Positions 17,441-26,839 of a stretch of 64,000 nt of DNA are shown in pieces. The stretch comes from Klebsiella sp. BIGb0138 (GTDB lineage: Bacteria; Pseudomonadota; Gammaproteobacteria; Enterobacterales; Enterobacteriaceae), in NCBI RefSeq assembly GCF_004342285.1, contig NZ_SMCV01000007.1:186001-250000 (forward strand). The letters are read 5' to 3'. The notes below the pieces were generated by a model. The model did no database searches and was not told the DNA's origin. It saw only the letters and a program-made list of their open reading frames with translations. Numbering within the stretch: the first letter of the stretch is position 1; the number at the start of each line of letters is the position of its first letter. A program made the position numbers and the translations under genes.

Positions 17441-17635
17441 TCGTATTCCCGCGACGCAGACTCTCTATTTTCCCGGCGGGATCATCACCGCCGGGATAAA
17501 TGACCCGCTATATTTGCGCACGTCATCCCGTTTATTCTCTGCCACTCGCGCGCCGCCGCCGACCGTTACCGCCTGGCCTGGATTGCCCAACACCATCTAC
17601 GCTTAATGGGTCTTTCTTTACCTGAGGTAATGGTT

Positions 17636-18070
17636 ATGCCCCTAAGTCCCTATCTCTCCTTTAGCGGCAACTGCGCGGCGGCGATTGCGTTTTATCAGCA
17701 AACGCTGGGTGCCGAACTGCTCCATCAAATCACCTACGGCGAAATGCCGCAGGATATGAAGGATGCCGAAGATGGCTGCCCTTCCGGCCAGCACCTGGCC
17801 GCCGACTGTATCGCTCACGCCAGCCTGCGCGTCGCCGGAAGCGAGCTCATGCTGGGCGACAGCCCGACCGGCGACAATCAGCGCTATGCCGGTTTTACGC
17901 TGGTACTTGATACCCAGGATCTGGATGAAGGTAAACGCTGGTTCGACGGCCTCGCCGACGGCGGACGTATTGAAATGGACTGGCAGGAGACGTTCTGGGC
18001 CCACGGCTTCGGCAAAGTGATCGATCGCTTTGACGTTCCCTGGATGGTTAACGTCGTCAAACAACCTTGA
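17636..18070 (+). CDS. yjdN: VOC-family metalloprotein YjdN (PhnB)
   Basis: Start at ATG 17636 (MPLSPYLSF), 8 bases after GAGG; the ATG at 17630 is too close to that site. The 144-residue protein has the glyoxalase/bleomycin-resistance fold (CAAAIAFYQQTLGAE, then AGFTLVLDTQDLDEGKRWF and FWAHGFGKVIDRF). It is similar to E. coli PhnB (147 residues), which is not needed for C-P lyase activity. It ends in a terminator before phnF. Confidence 0.92.
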   Translation: MPLSPYLSFSGNCAAAIAFYQQTLGAELLHQITYGEMPQDMKDAEDGCPSGQHLAADCIAHASLRVAGSELMLGDSPTGDNQRYAGFTLVLDTQDLDEGKRWFDGLADGGRIEMDWQETFWAHGFGKVIDRFDVPWMVNVVKQP

Positions 18071-18083
18071 TGCTCCCCCCTCC

Positions 18084-18101
18084 GGGCGGGCTCTCCCGCC
18101 C
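18084..18101 (+). terminator. Hairpin terminator after yjdN
   Basis: GGGCGGG (18084-18090), loop CTCT, CCCGCCC (18095-18101), then TGTCATT. It lies 13 bases past the yjdN stop and separates it from the phnF operon. Confidence 0.6.
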
Positions 18102-18118
18102 TGTCATTCAGCTGGCGC
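18101..18118 (+). promoter_or_regulatory. Possible Pho box upstream of phnF
   Basis: CTGTCAT (18101-18107) and CTGGCGC (18112-18118) are spaced 11 bases start to start, as PhoB half sites are. The first half is perfect, the second matches only four of seven positions, and no -10 sits at the usual distance, so this is weak. Confidence 0.35.
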
Positions 18119-18231
18119 TAACTCTTCATCCGTCGGTCATTATGCTTTAACCGCAATGTAACAAAAACGCGTCAGGATCGGGCCACTCTCAGAGGGAAAT
18201 CCCTTCTTCTGCTTAGTGAGGCTCGATTGAC

Positions 18232-18957
18232 ATGTACCTATCCAGACATCCGACCAGTTACCCCACCCGGTATCAGGAAATTGCCGCCAAACTCGAGCAG
18301 GAGCTGCGCCACCATTACCGCTGCGGCGACTATCTTCCCGCCGAACAGCAGCTGGCCACGCGCTTTGAAGTCAACCGTCATACCCTGCGCCGGGCGATCG
18401 ACCAGCTGGTTGAACGCGGCTGGGTGCAGCGCCGTCAGGGGGTCGGCGTACTGGTGCTGATGCGCCCCATCGATTATCCGCTCAATGCCCAGGCGCGCTT
18501 CAGCCAGAACCTGCTCGATCAGGGCAGCCACCCGACCAGCGAAAAGCTGCTCTCGGTGCTGCGTCCGGCCAGCAGCCACATCGCCGAAGCCTTTGGCATT
18601 CACGAAGGCGAGAACGTCATTCATCTGCGCACTCTGCGCCGCGTCAACGGCGTCGCGCTGTGTCTGATTGACCACTACTTTGCCGATCTGCGCTTCTGGC
18701 CCGCGCTGCAAACCTTTACTCACGGCTCGCTGCACGATTTTCTGCGCCAGCAGCTGGATATCGAGCTGACCCGCGCGCGTACCAAAATCAGCGCCCGCCG
18801 CGCCCAGGCCAAAGAGAGCAACATCCTCGGGATCCCCAACATGGCGCCGCTGCTGTGCGTGAGAACCCTAAACCACCGTACGGGTGAGTCGCAGGCCACG
18901 GAGTATTCCGTCAGCCTGACCCGGGCGGACATGATTGAATTCACCATGGAGCACTGA
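18232..18957 (+). CDS. phnF: GntR/HutC-type regulator PhnF
   Basis: 241 residues. An N-terminal winged HTH (RYQEIAAKLEQEL, then LPAEQQLATRFEVNRHTLRRAIDQLVERGWV) is followed by a UTRA effector domain (NVIHLRTLRRVNGVALCLIDHYF and ATEYSVSLTRADM). It is the presumed repressor of the phn genes. It is the first gene of the operon here: phnC, phnD and phnE, which precede phnF in E. coli, are missing. Its stop is directly next to the phnG start. Confidence 0.94.
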   Translation: MYLSRHPTSYPTRYQEIAAKLEQELRHHYRCGDYLPAEQQLATRFEVNRHTLRRAIDQLVERGWVQRRQGVGVLVLMRPIDYPLNAQARFSQNLLDQGSHPTSEKLLSVLRPASSHIAEAFGIHEGENVIHLRTLRRVNGVALCLIDHYFADLRFWPALQTFTHGSLHDFLRQQLDIELTRARTKISARRAQAKESNILGIPNMAPLLCVRTLNHRTGESQATEYSVSLTRADMIEFTMEH

Positions 18958-19410
18958 ATGCACTTTGATACCGCAACCCGCCAGCGCTGGATGTCCGTGC
19001 TGGCCCACAGTGAACCACAAGAGCTGCAGGCACGCATGCAGGCGCTGCAGCTGGCGCCGGAGTATGAACTGATTCGCCCCCCGGAAACCGGTCTGGTGCA
19101 GCTGCAGGCGCGTATGGGTGGGATTGGCGATCGTTTCTTCGCCGGTGACGCCACCCTGACCCGCGCCGCGATTCGCCTCGCCGACGGCACGCTGGGCTAC
19201 AGCTGGATCCTGGGTCGCGACCGGCCGCATGCCGAACGCTGCGCGACCATCGATGCGCTGATGCAGTCTCCCCACCATTTTCACACCTTAATGGAAACCC
19301 TAATTACCCCGCTGGAAGCACAACGCAGCGCGCACATTGCAGCCCGACGCGCAGAAGTCAACGCCAGCCGGGTGGACTTCTTTACTCTGGTTCGCGGAGA
19401 TAACGCATGA
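18958..19410 (+). CDS. phnG: C-P lyase core subunit PhnG
   Basis: 150 residues, matching E. coli PhnG. With PhnH, PhnI and PhnJ it forms the C-P lyase core; PhnG, H, I and L together transfer the phosphonate to ATP, releasing adenine. Visible conserved segments are [26 protein letters not shown] and [14 protein letters not shown]. The end overlaps the phnH start by four bases (ATGA), a sign of translational coupling. Confidence 0.95.
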   Translation: MHFDTATRQRWMSVLAHSEPQELQARMQALQLAPEYELIRPPETGLVQLQARMGGIGDRFFAGDATLTRAAIRLADGTLGYSWILGRDRPHAERCATIDALMQSPHHFHTLMETLITPLEAQRSAHIAARRAEVNASRVDFFTLVRGDNA

Positions 19411-19991
19411 CCTTACAAACCGCCTTTACCCTACCGGTGCAGGATGCCCAACACAGTTTTCGCCGCCTGCTGAAAGCCATGAGCGAGCCGGGCGTGATTG
19501 TCTCCCTGCAGCAGCTTCAGCACGGCTGGCAGCCGTTGAATATCGCCTCCACCAGCCTGCTGCTGACCCTGGCGGATCACGACACGCCGGTCTGGCTCTC
19601 GTCGGCGCTGCATAACGACCTGGTCGGACAGAATCTGCGTTTTCATACCGGCGCGCCGCTGGTTGACCTGCCGCAGCAGGCGGTCTTCGCCGTCACCGAT
19701 GAACGTATCAGCAGCGAGCAGCTTAACGTTCTCTCCGCCGGTACCGTCGCCGCGCCGGAAACCGGCGTCACGCTGATGGTCCAGCTCGCCAGCCTCAGCG
19801 GCGGGCGCATGCTGCGCCTGACCGGGGCCGGTATCGCCGAAGAGCGCATGATCGCCCCGCAGCTGCCGGACTGCATTATTGATGAACTAACCGAACGCCC
19901 GCATCCGTTCCCGCTGGGGATTGACCTGATCCTGACCTGCGGCGAACGCCTGCTGGCCATCCCGCGCACCACCCATGTGGAGGTTTGCTGA
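19407..19991 (+). CDS. phnH: C-P lyase core subunit PhnH
   Basis: 194 residues, the family length. The N-terminus ([23 protein letters not shown]) and LTGAGIAE, with [14 protein letters not shown] near the C-terminus, are typical. PhnH dimerises in the core complex and is needed for the nucleosidase step. The stop TGA at 19989-19991 overlaps the ATG of phnI. Confidence 0.95.
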   Translation: MTLQTAFTLPVQDAQHSFRRLLKAMSEPGVIVSLQQLQHGWQPLNIASTSLLLTLADHDTPVWLSSALHNDLVGQNLRFHTGAPLVDLPQQAVFAVTDERISSEQLNVLSAGTVAAPETGVTLMVQLASLSGGRMLRLTGAGIAEERMIAPQLPDCIIDELTERPHPFPLGIDLILTCGERLLAIPRTTHVEVC

Positions 19992-21055
19992 TGTACGTTG
20001 CCGTCAAAGGCGGAGAGAAGGCGATCGTCGCCGCTCATGCCTTACAGGAACATAAACGACGAGGCGATGGACAGCTTCCCGAACTGAGCATTGAACAGAT
20101 TAACCAGCAGTTGCACCTTGCGGTCGATCGGGTGATGACCGAAGGCGGCATTGCCGACCGCGAACTGGCGGCGCTGGCGCTCAAGCAGGCCAGCGGCGAC
20201 AACGTCGAAGCTATTTTTTTACTGCGCGCTTATCGCACCACCCTGCAGCGGCTGGCGGTGAGCGAACCTGTCGATACCGCCAGCATGCGCCTGGAACGCC
20301 GTATTTCGGCGGTCTATAAAGATATTCCCGGCGGCCAGATGCTCGGCCCGACCTACGATTACACCCATCGCCTGCTGGATTTCACCCTGCTGGCCAACGG
20401 TGAAACGCCGCCGCTGAATACCGCCACGCAGCCGCAGGAAGCTACGCCGCACGTCTTCAGCCTGCTGGCGCAGCAGGGACTGGCGAAAGCTGAGCAGGAT
20501 ACCGGCGCCCGCCCCGACGACATCACCCGCGCGCCGCCGGTCTACCCCTGTTCACGTTCATCGCGCCTGCAACAGCTGGTGCGCGGCGATGAGGGCTATC
20601 TGCTGGCGCTGGCCTACTCCACTCAGCGCGGCTATGGCCGCAACCACCCGTTTGCCGGCGAAATTCGCAGCGGCTACGTCGCGGTCGAGATCGTGGCGGA
20701 AGAGCTGGGATTTACGCTCAACATCGGCGAACTGCTGATGACCGAATGTGAAATGGTCAACGGCTTCGTGGCGCCGGAGAACGAACCGCCGCACTTCACC
20801 CGCGGCTATGGACTGGTATTCGGCATGAGCGAACGGAAGGCGATGGCGATGGCGCTGGTGGATCGCGCGCTCCAGGCCCCGGAGTACGACGAAGAGATCG
20901 CCGGGCCGGCACAGGATGAAGAGTTTGTCCTCGCCCATGCCGATAACGTCGAGGCGGCCGGTTTCGTCTCGCATCTTAAGCTCCCCCATTATGTCGATTT
21001 CCAGGCCGAACTGGCGCTACTAAAACGCCTGCAACGGGAGAACGAACGTGGCTAA
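19991..21055 (+). CDS. phnI: C-P lyase core subunit PhnI (nucleosidase)
   Basis: Start at 19991, overlapping the phnH stop; the frame to 19985 would use a non-ATG codon inside phnH. 354 residues, equal to E. coli PhnI. Conserved segments include [30 protein letters not shown] and YGRNHPFAGEIRSGYV. Alone, PhnI hydrolyses purine nucleoside triphosphates; in the complex it attaches the phosphonate to the ribose. The 3' end overlaps the phnJ start by 8 bases. Confidence 0.95.
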   Translation: MYVAVKGGEKAIVAAHALQEHKRRGDGQLPELSIEQINQQLHLAVDRVMTEGGIADRELAALALKQASGDNVEAIFLLRAYRTTLQRLAVSEPVDTASMRLERRISAVYKDIPGGQMLGPTYDYTHRLLDFTLLANGETPPLNTATQPQEATPHVFSLLAQQGLAKAEQDTGARPDDITRAPPVYPCSRSSRLQQLVRGDEGYLLALAYSTQRGYGRNHPFAGEIRSGYVAVEIVAEELGFTLNIGELLMTECEMVNGFVAPENEPPHFTRGYGLVFGMSERKAMAMALVDRALQAPEYDEEIAGPAQDEEFVLAHADNVEAAGFVSHLKLPHYVDFQAELALLKRLQRENERG

Positions 21056-21896
21056 CCCACTCACTGGCTACAACTTTGCTTATCTTGATGAGCAGACCAA
21101 GCGCATGATCCGCCGGGCGATTCTCAAGGCGGTGGCGATCCCCGGCTACCAGGTGCCGTTCGGCGGCCGCGAAATGCCGATGCCCTACGGCTGGGGAACG
21201 GGAGGCATCCAGCTTACCGCCAGCGTCATCGGCGAGAACGACGTCCTGAAGGTGATTGACCAGGGCGCCGATGACACCACCAATGCGGTGTCGATTCGCC
21301 AGTTCTTTAAGCGCGTGACCGGCGTAGCCACCACCGAGACGACCTGCGATGCGACGCTGATCCAGACCCGCCACCGGATCCCGGAAACGCCGCTCGCCGA
21401 AGATCAGATCCTGATCTATCAGGTGCCGATCCCGGAGCCGCTGCGCTTTATTGAGCCGCGTGAAACCGAAACCCGCACCATGCATGCGCTGGAGGAGTAC
21501 GGCGTGATGCAGGTGAAGCTGTACGAAGATATCGCCCGCTTCGGTCATATCGCCACCACTTACGCCTATCCGGTGAAGGTAAACGGCCGCTACGTGATGG
21601 ACCCGTCGCCAATCCCCAAATTCGATAACCCGAAGATGCATATGATGCCTGCGCTACAGCTGTTCGGCGCCGGGCGTGAAAAACGTATCTATGCGGTACC
21701 GCCGTATACCTCAGTGGAAAGTCTCGATTTCGACGACCACCCCTTCAGCGTACAGGAGTGGGATGAACCCTGCGCCATCTGCGGTTCCCGCCATAGCTAT
21801 CTGGATGAAGTGGTGCTGGATGACAGCGGCAAACGGATGTTTGTCTGCTCCGATACCGACTATTGCCGCCAACAGAGCGAGGCGCTGAATAAATGA
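21048..21896 (+). CDS. phnJ: C-P lyase, radical SAM subunit PhnJ
   Basis: The start is GTG at 21048, overlapping the end of phnI. The 282-residue protein cleaves the carbon-phosphorus bond of alkylphosphonate ribose-triphosphate-derived intermediates by radical SAM chemistry. Its unusual cluster cysteines are near the C-terminus: C242 and C245 (CAICG), C267 and C273 (VCSDTDYC), one residue shifted from E. coli 241/244/266/272. All four are present, so it should be active. The stop overlaps phnK by four bases. Confidence 0.96.
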   Translation: MANPLTGYNFAYLDEQTKRMIRRAILKAVAIPGYQVPFGGREMPMPYGWGTGGIQLTASVIGENDVLKVIDQGADDTTNAVSIRQFFKRVTGVATTETTCDATLIQTRHRIPETPLAEDQILIYQVPIPEPLRFIEPRETETRTMHALEEYGVMQVKLYEDIARFGHIATTYAYPVKVNGRYVMDPSPIPKFDNPKMHMMPALQLFGAGREKRIYAVPPYTSVESLDFDDHPFSVQEWDEPCAICGSRHSYLDEVVLDDSGKRMFVCSDTDYCRQQSEALNK

Positions 21897-22651
21897 ACCA
21901 TCCGTTACTCGCGGTCAACCAGCTGACCCACCTCTATGCGCCGGGCAAAGGCTTCAGCGACGTCTCTTTCGAACTGTGGCCCGGTGAAGTGCTGGGCATC
22001 GTTGGCGAATCCGGCTCCGGTAAAACCACCCTGCTGAAAGCGATCTCCGCCCGCCTCGCGCCGCAGCAAGGTGAAGTGATGTATGAGAACCGCTCGCTGT
22101 ATGCGATGAGCGAAGCGGATCGCCGCCGCCTGCTGCGCACCGAATGGGGCGTGGTGCATCAGCATCCGATGGACGGCCTGCGGCGCCAGGTCTCGGCGGG
22201 GGGCAATATCGGCGAGCGCCTGATGGCCACCGGCGCACGCCACTACGGCCATATCCGCGCCACCGCCGAGCGCTGGCTGAGCGACGTCGAAATTCCGCCG
22301 TCGCGCATTGATGACCTGCCGACCACCTTCTCCGGCGGGATGCAGCAGCGTCTGCAAATCGCCCGCAACCTCGTCACCCAGCCGAAGCTGGTGTTTATGG
22401 ACGAGCCGACCGGCGGTCTCGATGTATCGGTACAGGCCCGCCTGCTCGACCTGCTGCGCGGCCTGGTGGTGGAACTGAACCTGGCGGTGGTGATTGTCAC
22501 CCACGATCTTGGCGTGGCGCGTCTGCTGGCTGATCGTCTGCTGGTCATGAAGCAGGGTCAGGTGGTGGAAAGTGGGTTAACCGACCGCGTGCTGGACGAT
22601 CCCCATCATCCGTATACCCAGTTGCTGGTGTCATCGGTACTGCAGAACTAA
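21893..22651 (+). CDS. phnK: C-P lyase ABC-type ATPase subunit PhnK
   Basis: 252 residues with the ABC motifs Walker A GESGSGKTT, signature FSGGMQQR, Walker B VFMDEPTGGLD and switch VTHDLGVARL. Despite its transporter-like look it binds PhnJ in the core complex and drives turnover with ATP. The C-terminal DDPHHPYTQLLV is oligopeptide-ATPase-like. It overlaps phnJ by four bases, but a 121-base gap with a REP-like element separates it from phnL. Confidence 0.94.
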   Translation: MNHPLLAVNQLTHLYAPGKGFSDVSFELWPGEVLGIVGESGSGKTTLLKAISARLAPQQGEVMYENRSLYAMSEADRRRLLRTEWGVVHQHPMDGLRRQVSAGGNIGERLMATGARHYGHIRATAERWLSDVEIPPSRIDDLPTTFSGGMQQRLQIARNLVTQPKLVFMDEPTGGLDVSVQARLLDLLRGLVVELNLAVVIVTHDLGVARLLADRLLVMKQGQVVESGLTDRVLDDPHHPYTQLLVSSVLQN

Positions 22652-22772
22652 TCCCTGGAAAGTCCCCGCTCGCGCTACGCCTACCGGGGCGACGGCACAC
22701 ACGCTCAGGTCGCCCGGATAAGACGCCAGCCGCCAGCCGGGAGAGTCCCGAACGGGCATGAAGAGGCTAAAA
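22652..22772. repeat. REP-like sequence between phnK and phnL
   Basis: Contains CCCGCTCGCGCTACGCCTACCGGGG (about 22667-22691) and CGCCCGGATAAGACGCC (about 22712-22728), segments typical of enterobacterial REP/BIME elements. The rest of the phn run is tightly coupled, so this is the only internal break and may change transcript stability between the two halves. Confidence 0.65.
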
Positions 22773-23459
22773 ATGAACGCCATCCGCGTTGAAAATGTAC
22801 ATAAAACCTTTGTCCTGCATCAGCAACATGGCGTCCGCCTGCCGGTCCTTGCCGATGCCTCCTTAACGGTCGATACCGGGGAGTGCGTGGTTCTGCACGG
22901 GCATTCCGGCAGCGGTAAATCCACCCTTCTGCGCTCGCTCTACGCCAACTATCTGCCGGATAGCGGCCATATCCACATCCGCCACGGCGACGAGTGGGTC
23001 GACCTGGTCCGCGCCTCGCCGCGCAAGGTGCTGGAAGTACGTAAAAGCACCATTGGCTGGGTCAGCCAGTTTCTGCGCGTGATCCCGCGAATTTCCGCCC
23101 TCGAAGTGGTGATGCAGCCGCTGCTCGACCTCGGCATGCCGCGCGAAGCCTGCGCCTCCAGGGCCGCCAGCCTGCTGACGCGCCTGAACGTCCCGCAGCG
23201 TCTGTGGCATCTTGCCCCTTCCACCTTTTCCGGCGGCGAGCAGCAGCGCGTCAATATTGCCCGCGGTTTCGCGGTCGATTACCCGATTTTACTGCTCGAT
23301 GAACCCACCGCCTCGCTGGATGCCAGAAACAGCGCCGCGGTGGTGGAACTGATTGATGAAGCCAAAGCGCGCGGCGCGGCTATCGTCGGCATTTTCCATG
23401 ATCAAACGGTTCGCACTCAGGTCGCCGACCGACTGCACCCGATGGGAATAACAGCATGA
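22773..23459 (+). CDS. phnL: C-P lyase ABC-type ATPase subunit PhnL
   Basis: Start at ATG 22773, with AGAGG 7 bases before; the upstream ATG at 22758 has no such site. 228 residues. Walker [10 protein letters not shown], signature FSGGEQQR, Walker [12 protein letters not shown] and a switch histidine in GIFHDQTVR. It is LolD-like and acts with PhnG, H and I in the first step of phosphonate breakdown. The stop overlaps the phnM start by four bases. Confidence 0.95.
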   Translation: MNAIRVENVHKTFVLHQQHGVRLPVLADASLTVDTGECVVLHGHSGSGKSTLLRSLYANYLPDSGHIHIRHGDEWVDLVRASPRKVLEVRKSTIGWVSQFLRVIPRISALEVVMQPLLDLGMPREACASRAASLLTRLNVPQRLWHLAPSTFSGGEQQRVNIARGFAVDYPILLLDEPTASLDARNSAAVVELIDEAKARGAAIVGIFHDQTVRTQVADRLHPMGITA

Positions 23460-24592
23460 TTATCAACAACGTCAAACTGGTTCTTGAAGATGAAGTGGTA
23501 CATGGCTCGCTGGAAATGCAGGACGGCATAATTTCCGCCTTTGCCGAAAGCCAGAGCCAGCTGCCGCAGGCGCTCGACGGCGAAGGCGGCTGGCTGCTGC
23601 CCGGACTTATCGAACTGCATACCGATAATCTGGATAAGTTTTTTACCCCACGCCCGAAGGTCGACTGGCCCGCCCACTCGGCGATGAGCAGCCATGATGC
23701 GCTGATGGTCGCCAGCGGCATCACCACCGTCCTGGACGCGGTCGCCATCGGCGACGTACGCGACGGCGGCGACCGGCTGGAGAATCTGGAAAAGATGATC
23801 AACGCCATCGAAGAGACGCAGAAGCGCGGCGTCAACCGCGCCGAGCACCGTCTGCATCTGCGCTGTGAACTGCCGCACCACACCACGCTGCCGCTGTTTG
23901 AGAAGCTGGTGGACCGTGAGCCGGTGACCCTGGTGTCGCTGATGGACCACTCGCCGGGCCAGCGCCAGTTCGCCAACCGCGAGAAATATCGCGAGTACTA
24001 TCAGGGCAAATATCAGCTCAACAATGAGCAGATGCAGCGCTACGAAGAAGAACAGATCGCGCTGGCGGCCACCTGGTCGCACGCCAACCGCCGGTCCATT
24101 GCCGCCCTGTGCCGCGATCGCCGCATCGCCCTCGCCAGTCACGATGACGCCACCCCGGAACATGTGCTTGAATCCCATCAGCTTGGCAGCGTGATCGCCG
24201 AATTTCCCACGACGTTAGCCGCCGCCGAGGCGTCGCGTCGCCACGGGATGAACGTGCTGATGGGCGCGCCCAATATCGTGCGCGGCGGCTCCCACTCCGG
24301 CAACGTCGCCGCCCACCAGCTGGCGGCCAGCAATCTGCTCGACATTCTGTCGTCGGACTATTACCCCGCCAGCCTGCTGGATGCGGTCTTCCGCATCGCC
24401 GACGACGAAAACAACGCGTTCACCCTGCCGCAGGCCGCTCGCCTGGTCACTCAGAACCCGGCGCAGGCCCTGGGATTGCAGGACCGCGGAGTGATTGCCG
24501 AAGGGAAACGTGGCGATATGGTGCTGGCGCACCGTCGCGGCGAGCATATCCACATCGACCACGTCTGGCGTCAGGGAAAGAGGGTCTTCTGA
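23456..24592 (+). CDS. phnM: RPnTP hydrolase PhnM
   Basis: 378 residues, the length of E. coli PhnM. It is an amidohydrolase-superfamily enzyme that removes pyrophosphate from 5-triphosphoribosyl-phosphonate. Motifs: [37 protein letters not shown], and [15 protein letters not shown]; the His/Asp residues in these are metal ligands. The stop codon shares a base with the phnN start at 24592. Confidence 0.95.
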   Translation: MIINNVKLVLEDEVVHGSLEMQDGIISAFAESQSQLPQALDGEGGWLLPGLIELHTDNLDKFFTPRPKVDWPAHSAMSSHDALMVASGITTVLDAVAIGDVRDGGDRLENLEKMINAIEETQKRGVNRAEHRLHLRCELPHHTTLPLFEKLVDREPVTLVSLMDHSPGQRQFANREKYREYYQGKYQLNNEQMQRYEEEQIALAATWSHANRRSIAALCRDRRIALASHDDATPEHVLESHQLGSVIAEFPTTLAAAEASRRHGMNVLMGAPNIVRGGSHSGNVAAHQLAASNLLDILSSDYYPASLLDAVFRIADDENNAFTLPQAARLVTQNPAQALGLQDRGVIAEGKRGDMVLAHRRGEHIHIDHVWRQGKRVF

Positions 24593-25161
24593 TGAGCGGA
24601 AAATTGATTTGGCTGGTGGGGCCGTCCGGCTCCGGCAAAGATAGCCTGCTGGCGGCCTTACGCCAGCACGAACATTCGCAGCTGCTGGTGGCGCACCGCT
24701 ACATCACGCGCCCGTTTAACGCCGGCAGCGAGAATCATATCGCCCTCAGCAAGCAGGAGTTTTTCAACCGCGCCGAGCGGCAGCTTTTTGCTCTCAGTTG
24801 GCACGCCAACAACAATTATTACGGGATTGGTATCGAGATTGACCTGTGGCTGCACGCCGGTTTCGATGTCGTGGCTAACGGCTCCCGCGCCCATCTGGCG
24901 CAGGCCCGGGCGCGCTACGCCGACGCCCTGCTGCCGATCTGTCTGCAGGTGACGCCGGAGGTACTGCGCCAGCGCCTGCAGCAGCGCGGACGGGAAAGCG
25001 AAACGGAAATCGCCCAGCGCCTGGCGCGCGCGGCGCGCTATACGCCAACGGATTGCCTGACCCTCAATAACGACGGCAGCCTCGGGCAATCGGTCGAGCA
25101 ATTCTTCACGCTTCTGCGCCGCCACTACGCCCGACAAGAGAATCAACATGCTTACCTGTGA
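24592..25161 (+). CDS. phnN: Ribose 1,5-bisphosphate phosphokinase PhnN
   Basis: 189 residues. The P-loop GPSGSGKDS (about residues 8-16) and [13 protein letters not shown] mark the guanylate-kinase-like PhnN, which makes PRPP from ribose 1,5-bisphosphate. This feeds the sugar released in C-P cleavage back to nucleotide synthesis. The 3' end overlaps phnO by 14 bases. Confidence 0.94.
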   Translation: MSGKLIWLVGPSGSGKDSLLAALRQHEHSQLLVAHRYITRPFNAGSENHIALSKQEFFNRAERQLFALSWHANNNYYGIGIEIDLWLHAGFDVVANGSRAHLAQARARYADALLPICLQVTPEVLRQRLQQRGRESETEIAQRLARAARYTPTDCLTLNNDGSLGQSVEQFFTLLRRHYARQENQHAYL

Positions 25162-25582
25162 GCTTCGTGAAGTGACCCGCGACGACGTCGATGCTGTCTA
25201 TGCGTTAATTGGCGAATTGAAGCAGAAAACCTACGATCGCCGCCATTTCGCCGCCGGATTTGCCATGAACCTGCAAAATCCGACCCTGCGCTATCAGCTG
25301 GCGGAGGTGAATGGCGCAGCCGTCGGGCTGATTGGGCTACAGCTGCAGTTCCCGCTCAATTTCAATGCCTGGATCGGCGAAGTACAGGAGCTGGTGGTAC
25401 TGCCGCAGATGCGGGGTCTGCGCATCGGTCAGGCGCTGCTAACCTGGGCGGAGCAGGAAGCCCGCGGACGCGGCGCGGTGATGATGGAACTTTCCAGCGG
25501 AAAAGCGCGTCCCGATGCCCACCGTTTCTATCTCCGCGCAGGGTATCTGCACAGTCATCTGCGTTTTAAAAAAGCGTTGTGA
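25148..25582 (+). CDS. phnO: Aminoalkylphosphonate N-acetyltransferase PhnO
   Basis: 144 residues, a GNAT acetyltransferase: the acetyl-CoA loop is [14 protein letters not shown] and a second motif is [20 protein letters not shown]. PhnO acetylates aminoalkylphosphonates such as 1-aminomethylphosphonate, making them usable by C-P lyase. It starts inside phnN and is followed 9 bases later by phnP. Confidence 0.92.
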   Translation: MLTCELREVTRDDVDAVYALIGELKQKTYDRRHFAAGFAMNLQNPTLRYQLAEVNGAAVGLIGLQLQFPLNFNAWIGEVQELVVLPQMRGLRIGQALLTWAEQEARGRGAVMMELSSGKARPDAHRFYLRAGYLHSHLRFKKAL

Positions 25583-25591
25583 GGAGGGAGA

Positions 25592-26350
25592 ATGAGCCTG
25601 ACTATTCGCTTAACCGGCACCGGCGGCGCCCAGCTGGTTCCGGTCTTTGGCTGCGAGTGCGCAGCCTGCCGTCGCGCGCGCGTCAATGAGGCGTATCGCC
25701 GTCGCCCCTGTAGCGCGGTGGTGAAGTTTAATCAGGCGGTCACTCTGCTGGATGCCGGGCTGCCCGACCTGATGGAACAGTGGCCCGCCGGCCATTTTCA
25801 GCAGTTTTTACTCACCCACTACCATATGGACCATGTGCAGGGATTATTCCCGCTGCGCTGGGGCGTGGGCGCGCCGATTCCGGTGTTTGGCCCCCCGGAT
25901 CCAGAGGGGTGCGATGATCTGTTTAAACATCCCGGCCTGCTGGACTTCAGCCATACCGTCGAACCCTTTGTGATGTTTGAACTACAGGGGCTGCGGGTCA
26001 CGCCGCTACCGCTGAACCACTCGAAGCTCACCTTTGGCTATCTGCTGGAATCGGCGCATAGCCGGGTGGCCTGGCTATCAGACACCGCCGGGCTACCGGA
26101 AAAGACGCTGAAATTCCTGCTCAATAACGCGCCGCAGGCGATGGTAATCGATTGTAGCCACGAACCGCGTCCGCAGCTCCCGCGCAACCACTGCGATTTG
26201 AATACGGTACGCGCCATCAACCAGCTGCTGGGTTGCCCGCGGGTCATTCTCACCCATATCAGCCACCAGTTTGATCTCTGGATGATGGACCATACGCTGC
26301 CGCCGGGATTCGAGGCAGGCTACGACGGTATGGAGATGATGCTGGATTAA
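25592..26350 (+). CDS. phnP: Phosphoribosyl cyclic phosphodiesterase PhnP
   Basis: 252 residues, metallo-beta-lactamase fold. An N-terminal Cys-rich zinc site ([13 protein letters not shown]) and the active-site motif HYHMDHVQG are visible, with [14 protein letters not shown] and LTHISHQFD later. PhnP opens the 1,2-cyclic phosphate left by C-P lyase. It is the last gene of the operon and converges with yjdP. Confidence 0.95.
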   Translation: MSLTIRLTGTGGAQLVPVFGCECAACRRARVNEAYRRRPCSAVVKFNQAVTLLDAGLPDLMEQWPAGHFQQFLLTHYHMDHVQGLFPLRWGVGAPIPVFGPPDPEGCDDLFKHPGLLDFSHTVEPFVMFELQGLRVTPLPLNHSKLTFGYLLESAHSRVAWLSDTAGLPEKTLKFLLNNAPQAMVIDCSHEPRPQLPRNHCDLNTVRAINQLLGCPRVILTHISHQFDLWMMDHTLPPGFEAGYDGMEMMLD

Positions 26351-26412
26351 CGCCTGGCGCGGATCGCGGCATACACACGTCCGCGGGCCGGGGCCCCTCA
26401 CTCAGGGAAGCA

Positions 26413-26748
26413 TCAGTAGTCATCATCCAGCCGACGCTGGTCTCTCTCCAGCTGCCGACGATCCTGATCCAGCTGCCGCTGGCGCTCGTCAAGCTGACGG
26501 CGACGATCCTCGAGCTGCCGCTGCCGATCGTCATACTGGCGTTGGCGATCGGCGCTTTGTTGGCGGCTACCCTGGTAACGCCCGTCATCATCGCTGTCGT
26601 CGTCATCGGAGCGGCTGCTGCCGGGGTTGTAGGCATCATTAATCGCCTGCTGAATATTACCGATCGCGTCGTCGATAATATCGGCGCGCGCCAGCTGGCT
26701 GCTCAGCGACAGGGTGCAGAGGATCAAAGCGGTAAAGTAACGTTTCAT
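26413..26748 (-). CDS. yjdP: Secreted charged-repeat protein YjdP
   Basis: 111 residues. A signal peptide (MKRYFTALILCTLSLSSQLARA) is followed by DIIDDAIGNIQQAINDAYNP, as in E. coli YjdP, an acidic linker (SDDDDSDDDG) and five or so 7-residue units of the type RQRQLDE/RRRQLER near residues 66-108. That part should form a long charged helix or coiled coil in the periplasm. Function is unknown in any species. It converges with phnP, as in E. coli. Confidence 0.88.
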   Translation of the reverse strand: MKRYFTALILCTLSLSSQLARADIIDDAIGNIQQAINDAYNPGSSRSDDDDSDDDGRYQGSRQQSADRQRQYDDRQRQLEDRRRQLDERQRQLDQDRRQLERDQRRLDDDY

Positions 26749-26839
26749 AAAGCCAGTCTCTTCGGGGGGCTGGCCCTACGTTAATCAACGGCGATAGCAG
26801 CGAGTAGCGGAGGAATCTCAAATCCGTCCGCTGCGCTGC

